From the NCBI GenBank assembly GCA_002305955.1, contig DBRH01000073.1, positions 43,739 through 58,397 on the forward strand: 14,659 nucleotides of DNA, written 5' to 3'. The DNA comes from Kosmotogaceae bacterium UBA1373. GTDB taxonomy: Bacteria > Thermotogota > Thermotogae > Petrotogales > Kosmotogaceae. Shown here in pieces: positions 7,795 to 13,049 of this stretch (the stretch's first letter is position 1; each line of letters begins with the position of its first letter). Under the pieces are notes generated by a model, which worked only from the letters and a program-made list of their open reading frames with translations, ran no database searches and had not been told where the DNA came from. A program made the translations under genes and the position numbers.

Positions 7795-8401
7795 CGAAAC
7801 CCTCCTCTTCGCTTATCGTCTCGAAGGATATGCCGTTCTCCTCGAGTATCCCGGCTATGTACTGAATATCCGTCTCGTCCGTCCTTATCACTACCCTTTT
7901 GGTTCCCTCGCTGTCGCCGGAGGCAGTGATTATCGAGAGGATGTTGATCTCCTTATCGGCCAGAAAGTCCACCACGTCCCTAAGCGCGCCGGGCTTATCC
8001 ACCAGGCTGATCGAGATCCTCGCGCCGGGTTTGTCCATGGCGGTGAACTCCATGAGGCCTTCGAGAATTTCGAAGACGCTTATAACGCCCGTCACGATCA
8101 GCTCTTCATCGACGACCGGCAAGAGATAATCGTGGCTTTCGATCAATATCAGCGCCGCGTCTTCTATGAAGTCCGACTCGGTGCAATAGAAGGCAGGCTC
8201 TCTGACTATTCCGGCCAGTTCGCCTTCGTAGTCGTTGCTGTCTATTTCATCTACCGAAACGATCCCCGAAAGTCTTCCGTTCTGAGTCGTCGTTATTATC
8301 GTAGATAGCCCGTACTCCCTAACTTTTTCGAGAACACTTCCCAGCAGTTCGCTTTCTTTGAAAATGGGGTAAGTCCTGTTCATCCATTTTTCGATGTTCA
8401 C
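7787..8401 (-). CDS. CBS-CBS-ACT domain regulatory protein (AcuB-like architecture)
   Basis: The protein has two CBS motifs (about residues 5-57 and 63-119) and a C-terminal ACT domain (about 127-198). The ACT domain starts with ARISISLVDKPGALRDVV, the usual strand-turn-helix with a Lys-Pro-Gly-Ala turn. CBS pairs usually bind adenosine nucleotides and ACT domains usually bind amino acids, so this is a soluble small-molecule sensor with no catalytic domain. The same order occurs in proteins annotated AcuB, but no acuA or acuC neighbours it and an acetoin role is not supported. It appears to be the first gene of the minus-strand operon. The GTG at 8401 has GAGAGG 8 bases upstream. An ATG at residue 7 is a less likely start because it would trim the first CBS strand. 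Confidence 0.9.
   Translation of the reverse strand: MNIEKWMNRTYPIFKESELLGSVLEKVREYGLSTIITTTQNGRLSGIVSVDEIDSNDYEGELAGIVREPAFYCTESDFIEDAALILIESHDYLLPVVDEELIVTGVISVFEILEGLMEFTAMDKPGARISISLVDKPGALRDVVDFLADKEINILSIITASGDSEGTKRVVIRTDETDIQYIAGILEENGISFETISEEEGFGV
7801..7807 (-). promoter_or_regulatory. Ribosome binding site deciding the GTG start of uppP
   Basis: GAGGAGG lies 6 bases before the GTG at 7794, inside the end of the CBS-ACT gene. It is among the best anti-16S matches in the window and supports the non-ATG start. Confidence 0.8.
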
Positions 8402-8498
8402 TCTTCTCGCCTCTCTTCAATTACCCGGAATTTTTATCAGTTTCCGTCATCCATAACTTATAATTGAACACAGTATACTCTCGATTGGGGGAATAACG
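8402..8498. promoter_or_regulatory. Divergent intergenic region with likely promoters for the CBS-ACT operon and the HD gene
   Basis: This 97-base AT-richer stretch separates the two divergent transcripts and is the only place in the window with obvious room for promoters. On the plus strand a perfect TATAAT stands at 8459-8464 with a weak -35 candidate, TTATCA at 8434-8439, at 19-base spacing. A second -10-like TATACT is at 8474-8479. On the minus strand only weak -10-like hexamers are seen (TATAAG near 8462, TGATAA near 8439). The HD gene's Shine-Dalgarno GGGGGA is at 8487-8492. A short inverted repeat, CGGAA (8426-8430) with TTCCG (8442-8446), could be an operator or chance. Start sites are inferred, not seen. 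Confidence 0.5.
8459..8464 (+). promoter_or_regulatory. Candidate -10 element for the HD-domain gene
   Basis: This is a consensus TATAAT hexamer. Transcription would begin near 8471, giving a leader of about 28 bases that contains the ribosome binding site at 8487-8492. The -35 region is poor, which lowers confidence. Confidence 0.4.
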
Positions 8499-9629
8499 GT
8501 GTTTCATGGTTACGTAAAACTCCTTGAGCTGGCAACGAATCTCTTTACGATGTACAGATGGAACAACATGCCGACGCTCGTCAGAACCAACGAGGCGGAA
8601 AACGCCTTCGTGTCGGCACAGTACTGCCTGTTGATGTCGGAGATGTCGGCCCTCCACGGGCTGGAACTCGACGACAACAAGCTCTTCCAGCGGCTGGTCC
8701 TCAAAGAACTACCCAAGTGTCTCCTCTCCGATATCTCGGTCGATACGAAGATACTCATAAAATCGCTGTCTCCGGAAAAATGGACCGCCGTCTTCTCCAA
8801 AACCGTCGAAGAGGTCGTCCAGTACTTTCCCTCCAAAAGAAGGGGAGAGTTCTTCGCCTCCATGGTCGACACGAAGGACGCTTCGACCGAAGGCCGTATA
8901 ATTCAAACGGGTGATCTGCTTTCGGCAAGGCTCGAGGCCGAAATTCACGGCAGGTACTTCCCGGATTTCTTCGCCAGACCCCTCAAGGATCTTGAAGGGA
9001 GACTGGAGAGTTTCAAGGATTTCCAGCCTTACGGTTTGCTAGTGAACTCCGACTGGGTTAAGCGATACGCCGACGCCCTGGTCGTTCTTTTGCGCGCTGT
9101 CAGATGGAACAGGCTCAACAGGAACGTTCCCACAACGGTCGCGGGCCATTCCTTCTACGTCACTCTCACATCTTACATTCTCTCCAGCATGGAGATAGAG
9201 AACGGAGAGAAGATCGACCCGGTGGAAGTCGTCAAGCGCGCCCTCCTGCACGACATACCCGAGAGCATGACCGGAGATATAATCACCCCGACGAAAAAGA
9301 AGGTCCCCGGATTCGAAGAGGTGATATCCCAGGTCGAGGAACAGATGGTCAGCGACAACTTGCTCCGCGGTATGCCAGATGAACTTGTCAAAGAGCTCAA
9401 ATCCCGGATGCTCGATCCCTTCGCCACGACCGAAGGGGAACTCGTAAGGGCGGCCGATCAATTCGCGGCCACGGTTGAGTGTCTGATGGAGATCCGTTCC
9501 GGCAACACCCAGCCGGCCTTCAGGGATGCCCTGCACAGAATGCTCGACGACCTCTCCTCTTCGACTTTCGAAAGCGTCCGGTTCGTAACGGAATCATTCA
9601 GATGGGGGCTCGACTGGGCCGGCCGGTGA
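8499..9629 (+). CDS. Tandem HD-domain protein (YfbR-like nucleotidase/phosphohydrolase), N-terminal copy decayed
   Basis: This 376-residue protein is the only plus-strand gene. The C-terminal half carries a complete YfbR-like HD site: RWNRLNR (202-208), AGHSF with His217, LLHDIPES with His251, Asp252 and Glu255, and RAADQF with Asp320. Such domains hydrolyse nucleoside monophosphates or related phosphates. The N-terminal half repeats the pattern at an offset of 182 residues: RWN (20-22), then Asn35 where the first His should be, Lys69-Glu70 in place of His-Asp, Lys73 in place of Glu255, and Asp139 retained. The first domain is therefore probably a non-catalytic copy, perhaps structural or ligand-sensing. 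The GTG start has GGGGGA 6 bases upstream and lies just before the first repeat. The exact substrate is unknown. The stop codon abuts that of aspC. Confidence 0.9.
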   Translation: MFHGYVKLLELATNLFTMYRWNNMPTLVRTNEAENAFVSAQYCLLMSEMSALHGLELDDNKLFQRLVLKELPKCLLSDISVDTKILIKSLSPEKWTAVFSKTVEEVVQYFPSKRRGEFFASMVDTKDASTEGRIIQTGDLLSARLEAEIHGRYFPDFFARPLKDLEGRLESFKDFQPYGLLVNSDWVKRYADALVVLLRAVRWNRLNRNVPTTVAGHSFYVTLTSYILSSMEIENGEKIDPVEVVKRALLHDIPESMTGDIITPTKKKVPGFEEVISQVEEQMVSDNLLRGMPDELVKELKSRMLDPFATTEGELVRAADQFAATVECLMEIRSGNTQPAFRDALHRMLDDLSSSTFESVRFVTESFRWGLDWAGR

Positions 9630-9632
9630 TCA
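9627..9632. other. Abutting convergent stop codons of the HD gene and aspC
   Basis: The six bases TGATCA hold the TGA of the plus-strand HD gene and, read on the other strand, the TGA of aspC. There is no spacer and no hairpin-plus-T-run on either side, so any terminator must lie within the opposing coding sequence or be factor-dependent. Confidence 0.95.
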
Positions 9633-10793
9633 ACGCTTCCCTTCGCTGAGGAAAGACTCGAACCTGTCCAGCCCCTCCTTCAGATCTTCCATGGAGCTGG
9701 AGTACGACATTCTTATGAAGCCTTCACAAATGAAGGCGCTACCCGGAACCATTCCCACTTTCTTCTCTTCCAGCAATCCTATGGCGAACTCCTGCGAATC
9801 TTTGAATCTACCCCCGAGGTAAGGCCGGACATCTATGAAGACATAGAAGGCGCCGGACGGGTCGTTGAAAACCATGTTCATGGCGTTCAGCCTGGAAACG
9901 ACGAAATCCCTCCGCTCCTTGAAGATCCTCACCATCTCGGAAGTGTCGACTTCGAAGGCCTTCAGCGCGGCGTACTGGGCCATCGTGTTCACGTTCGAGA
10001 CCAGATGGCTCTGTATCTTGCCGATGGCCTTAGATAGCTTCAGAGAAGTGGCCGAATAACCGACCCTCCAGCCCGTCATCGCATAGGTCTTCGAGAAGGC
10101 GTTTATAACGGCCGTTCTCTCTTTCATTCCCGGTACGGAGCCTATGGAGAAGTGCGGCGCATCGAAAACGAGCTTTTCATAGACCTCGTCGGATATGACC
10201 ATAAAATCCCGTTCAAAGCTGAGCGCGGCCAGTTCCCTGAGGAAGCTTTCCGGATATATGGCACCCGTCGGGTTGTTCGGTGAATTTATGATTATACCTT
10301 TGGTTTTTGAAGTGAGCGCCTTCTCTATTTCGGCGATTTCCGGTACGAAGCCGTTCTCTATTTTCGACTCCACGATCACGGGCTCTCCGCCGCAGAGTCT
10401 TATCTGGGCTTCATAACTGACCCAGGCCGGCGAGATTATAACTATCTCGTCGCCGGGGTTCAAAATGGCCTTAAGAACGTTGTAGATAGCCTGCTTCCCG
10501 CCGTTGGCGACTACGATCTCATCGGCCGAGTAGTCGAGTCCGTTGTCGGCCTTCAGTTTCAGGGCGATTCTCTTTCTCAACTCGTCGATACCCGTCGCGT
10601 TCGTGTACTTGGTCTTTCCTTCGTTCAAAGCGAGTATGGCGGCGTCGATTATCGGTCTGGGCGTCGGGAAATCCGGCTCGCCGGCGGTGAACTTGACCAC
10701 GTTCTCGCCCGCTTTTGCCAGTTCCAGTGCCTTTTTGTTGAATTCCAGAGTAGCAGAAGGCGTAACTGAAGAAACTAAGCGTGAAAACTCCAT
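9630..10793 (-). CDS. aspC: Aspartate/aromatic aminotransferase, class I fold type I (PLP-dependent)
   Basis: The enzyme moves amino groups between amino acids and 2-oxo acids using pyridoxal phosphate. All the fold-type I landmarks are present in 387 residues: NGGKQAIYN (97-105) for the cofactor phosphate, Trp124 over the ring, NSPNNPTG with Asn174, SDEVYEKL with Asp202, the Schiff-base lysine Lys235 in FSKTYAMTGWRVGY, and Arg361 in IRMSYSSS for the substrate carboxylate. The sequence belongs to the subgroup of Thermus and Thermotoga AspATs, several of which also act on aromatic or prephenate substrates, so aspartate specificity is an inference. The ATG has GGAGGTG 5 bases upstream, inside a small hairpin. 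It is the last gene of its transcript, 41 bases after the 212-aa gene. Confidence 0.95.
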   Translation of the reverse strand: MEFSRLVSSVTPSATLEFNKKALELAKAGENVVKFTAGEPDFPTPRPIIDAAILALNEGKTKYTNATGIDELRKRIALKLKADNGLDYSADEIVVANGGKQAIYNVLKAILNPGDEIVIISPAWVSYEAQIRLCGGEPVIVESKIENGFVPEIAEIEKALTSKTKGIIINSPNNPTGAIYPESFLRELAALSFERDFMVISDEVYEKLVFDAPHFSIGSVPGMKERTAVINAFSKTYAMTGWRVGYSATSLKLSKAIGKIQSHLVSNVNTMAQYAALKAFEVDTSEMVRIFKERRDFVVSRLNAMNMVFNDPSGAFYVFIDVRPYLGGRFKDSQEFAIGLLEEKKVGMVPGSAFICEGFIRMSYSSSMEDLKEGLDRFESFLSEGKR

Positions 10794-10806
10794 TGGAGCA
10801 CCTCCA
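10794..10806 (-). promoter_or_regulatory. Hairpin covering the aspC ribosome binding site
   Basis: On the coding strand TGGAG-GTG-CTCCA forms a perfect 5-pair stem with a 3-base loop, ending directly at the aspC ATG. It includes the whole Shine-Dalgarno GGAGGTG. It could reduce initiation, or it may be a by-product of a strong ribosome binding site. The rest of the gap (10807-10834) is AT-rich and has only weak promoter-like hexamers. Confidence 0.45.
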
Positions 10807-10834
10807 CAATAAATACTTGTATACGCTTGGAAGA

Positions 10835-11473
10835 TCAGATTTTATTTACGATCTCAAGTACAACCATTGCGAAATCGTTCAGGCTATCTTTCTTACAGAG
10901 CCTTGCACCGGCTTCCTTCTTTCTCTTGCCGTTCACCAGGGAAGAACCTACGGCCATGACGATTTCGTTCATCCCGTACATCAACTTCTCTATGAACTCC
11001 ACTCTGAAGCCCGGTATTTCGTCCCTGATGGCAGCCACCGTCGCTTCAACCACTGCCATGTACTTTTCGTCGTCGCCTAAATCGACGATCGAGGTTCCCT
11101 GAAGCTCTTTTCCGTCGTGGTCGAGAGTGATTGTGATATCGAGTTTCTTGCTGGTGGCCTTCGTTTCTAGACTTTGTAACTGGAAGGAGTATCCCTGCGA
11201 ATCTTCTTTGGTGAAGCTGTCCGTTGCGGAAGTCTTTTTCTCTTCGGAGTCCAGAGCTATCTGCGCTATGGACACTATTTTCCTGTCGATCTTAACACCA
11301 GAGGCCGCAAAGATGGCCGTCTCGATGTCTCGCACCAGCTGTTTCGCCGGTTTGGAGACATCTGCGAGCACATGGATTTCGACCATTTCACCGTCTTCAT
11401 CGTTGACGATGCGCGCGCCGTGCACACCCGGTAACTTTGAAACGATTTCCTCAACCGCGAGCTTGGTTTCCAT
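10835..11473 (-). CDS. Conserved-looking protein of unknown function, 212 aa, two alpha/beta domains
   Basis: I cannot name a family with confidence. The N-terminal part (about 1-75) has a beta-alpha-beta pattern: KLPGVHGARIVNDEDGEMVEIHVLAD, then KQLVRDIETAIFAASGVKID and a strand KIVSIAQI. After a Ser/Thr/Lys-rich linker (about 76-92) a second domain alternates strands and a helix (DITITLDHDGKELQG, VVEATVAAIRDEIPG, EIVMAVGSSLVNGK) and ends with a helix. I recall hypothetical proteins of similar length and layout in Firmicutes and related thermophiles, but this is from memory. No signal peptide, membrane segment or catalytic motif is visible. The ATG has GGGGG about 9 bases upstream. It lies 20 bases after a small membrane-protein gene and 41 bases before aspC. 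Confidence 0.82.
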   Translation of the reverse strand: METKLAVEEIVSKLPGVHGARIVNDEDGEMVEIHVLADVSKPAKQLVRDIETAIFAASGVKIDRKIVSIAQIALDSEEKKTSATDSFTKEDSQGYSFQLQSLETKATSKKLDITITLDHDGKELQGTSIVDLGDDEKYMAVVEATVAAIRDEIPGFRVEFIEKLMYGMNEIVMAVGSSLVNGKRKKEAGARLCKKDSLNDFAMVVLEIVNKI

Positions 11474-11493
11474 AAAATCAACCCCCTAGACCT

Positions 11494-11706
11494 TCAAAAA
11501 ACTACCGCAAAGAGCAACGAAAGACCCAGAAAACTGCCGGCAACCAGGAGGGAAATCCAGCCTTTCTTGTCGTACAGCCTGTAATCCTGAGGCTTTAATT
11601 CACCCTTTGGTTTACGCACCTTCTTCGTGCCGATCTCGAAAAAAATAACCGACAGAAAAAAGGCACCCATCGCAATTATGAAAAGAACGTTAGATATCTG
11701 ATCCAT
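11494..11706 (-). CDS. Small two-helix membrane protein, 70 aa, function unknown
   Basis: Two hydrophobic segments (about residues 5-24 and 49-69) flank a basic, polar loop rich in Lys and Arg (28-48). By the positive-inside rule the loop should face the cytoplasm, with both ends outside. No family is recognised. It starts 3 bases after the comB-like stop codon, with GGGGG about 7 bases before the ATG, and it is followed after 20 bases by the 212-aa gene, so translation is likely despite its size. It could be a small membrane anchor or an accessory subunit, but no partner is evident. Codon choice resembles its neighbours. Confidence 0.75.
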   Translation of the reverse strand: MDQISNVLFIIAMGAFFLSVIFFEIGTKKVRKPKGELKPQDYRLYDKKGWISLLVAGSFLGLSLLFAVVF

Positions 11707-11709
11707 GGA

Positions 11710-12405
11710 CTACCCCCGCACGAATCCATTCTCCCGCCAGACGGGTAGCAAATCGTACATGTTGATTTTAGCACAAAATGCCACATCTTCGAAATAACCG
11801 ATGGAGGAGAGTTTTTTAGCGTGTTCGCAGTGGTCTACAAGGAATCTGTCCAGAGGAACGTTTGCGCTCCTGAAGAGAAACACGGCCGCTCTGGAAGCGT
11901 CGTCCAGGAGACGATCCTCGAAAACCGAAGCGGCGGCGCCTGCCAGGAGCACATCCTCCATAGAGAATTGGCCTCCCGACCCGGCGCATTGAATCGCAAC
12001 CAGTCCCGGTTCATTTCCGATCTCTTCGATAACCCTGGCGAGGTTGAGAAAGGAGGCGGCCACTATCTTTCCGGCCCCCTTGGAACGCAGGGCGGCCGGA
12101 GTTCCGTTGGTCGTCGTCATGACTATCTCCCTGCCCCTCACCAGTTCCTCCGTGAAGTCCAGGGGCGAGTTTCCCAGATCGAATCTTGGTATCATGTGAC
12201 CGCCCCTTTCGCCGGCCAGAAGAACCCGGGGCTCTCTCCGCTTCGTTGCGAAGGCCTCCTCAACCGTCTCCACCGGCATCACCCGGCTCGCTCCCGCATG
12301 GAGTGCGGTGACGATGGTGCTCGTCGCCCTCAGGACATCGACGACGACGGCCAGGTCCACCTCTCCGGAGAGTTCGACGGGAAGGAAGTTAACCTTTATC
12401 TTCAT
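11710..12405 (-). CDS. comB: ComB-like 2-phosphosulfolactate phosphatase family protein
   Basis: The characterised family enzyme removes phosphate from 2-phospho-3-sulfolactate with Mg2+. In methanogens that is a step of coenzyme M synthesis, and in some bacteria it leads to sulfolactate. The 231-residue protein carries the family blocks: VDVLRATSTIVTALHAGA (22-39), LAGERGG (63-69), FDLGNSP (75-81), TTTNGTPA (97-104), CAGSGGQFSMEDVLLAG (140-156) and a C-terminal GYFEDVAFCA (203-212). All look intact. No comA, comC or other sulfonate gene is in the window, so the physiological substrate here is unknown and may differ. The ATG lies 5 bases after the stop of the histidine-phosphatase gene, with GGTGAT as a modest ribosome binding site. 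Confidence 0.9.
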   Translation of the reverse strand: MKIKVNFLPVELSGEVDLAVVVDVLRATSTIVTALHAGASRVMPVETVEEAFATKRREPRVLLAGERGGHMIPRFDLGNSPLDFTEELVRGREIVMTTTNGTPAALRSKGAGKIVAASFLNLARVIEEIGNEPGLVAIQCAGSGGQFSMEDVLLAGAAASVFEDRLLDDASRAAVFLFRSANVPLDRFLVDHCEHAKKLSSIGYFEDVAFCAKINMYDLLPVWRENGFVRG

Positions 12406-12410
12406 TCAGA

Positions 12411-13034
12411 TCACCGCACTTGCGCAAGATGGCGGTGGATGTTGAGTTCGAAGAGCCTCCAGCCCGTTCCGCCTTCACCGGCGCGTATGGTCGATATCGA
12501 GCAGTTGTCGAGATTGAAACTGTAGTTGTTCTGAAGCGGCATGCCCAGAACATAACAGAGTACGCTCTTTATGAAAAGGGCGTGCGAGACGACTATTATG
12601 GACTGGCCGTCTTTATAGAGCCCCTCGACGTATTTCAGAAAACCGACCGAGCGCCTCTGCAATTCGCCCAGAGATTCCGTTTCTGGCATATCTGCCCAGG
12701 GGTCGCTGCGCCACTTCTGAATCAACCTGCCGTGAGTCTTGAAAGACTCCTCGATTTCGACACCGCTCCAGAGACCGATGTGGGCCTCTCTCAGTAACGG
12801 TGTGGCGATGGGCTCTTTGCCGAACTCTCCGGCGATAAACCCCGAAGTCTCCAGCGCCCTCGACAGATCGCTGGTGTAGATCGCCTCCGGAACTTCGAAC
12901 TGTTCGAGGAGATACCTGGCCGTGACCCTGGCCTGGGCGCGACCGACATCGGAAAGCGGCACGTCGGAACTCCCCTGCCATCTTTTCTCTTTGTTCCATT
13001 CGGTGGTGCCGTGTCTTACGAAAAGGATCTGCAT
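12411..13034 (-). CDS. Histidine phosphatase superfamily protein (phosphoglycerate-mutase-like)
   Basis: The 207-residue protein belongs to the RHG superfamily. The N-terminal FVRHGTTEWN holds the phospho-accepting His8 with Arg7. Arg59 in SDLSRALET, Glu83 in REAHIGLWSG and His151 in VVSHALF complete the catalytic pocket. The cofactor-independent, short architecture resembles GpmB/CobC/PhoE-type phosphatases more than true phosphoglycerate mutases, so a broad or unknown phospho-substrate is the safest statement. A TTG one codon upstream (13037) is possible, but GGAGG at 13041-13045 is spaced 6 bases from the ATG at 13034, which is preferred. The gene lies 15 bases after dnaE and 5 before the comB-like gene, placing two phosphatases of unrelated fold side by side. 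Confidence 0.92.
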   Translation of the reverse strand: MQILFVRHGTTEWNKEKRWQGSSDVPLSDVGRAQARVTARYLLEQFEVPEAIYTSDLSRALETSGFIAGEFGKEPIATPLLREAHIGLWSGVEIEESFKTHGRLIQKWRSDPWADMPETESLGELQRRSVGFLKYVEGLYKDGQSIIVVSHALFIKSVLCYVLGMPLQNNYSFNLDNCSISTIRAGEGGTGWRLFELNIHRHLAQVR

Positions 13035-13049
13035 CAATTTCCTCCCGGT

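Noticed and set aside
9617..9660. GGCCGGCC palindrome and nearby GGAA/TTCC as a bidirectional terminator
   Set aside because: No T-run follows on either strand and the stems are too short or poorly placed.
10794..10834. Internal promoter before aspC (TATTTA-like -10)
   Set aside because: Both hexamers match the consensus in about half their positions, too weak to claim.
13035..13037. TTG start for the histidine phosphatase
   Set aside because: It is only 3 bases from GGAGG, while the adjacent ATG is 6 bases away and begins the first beta strand properly.
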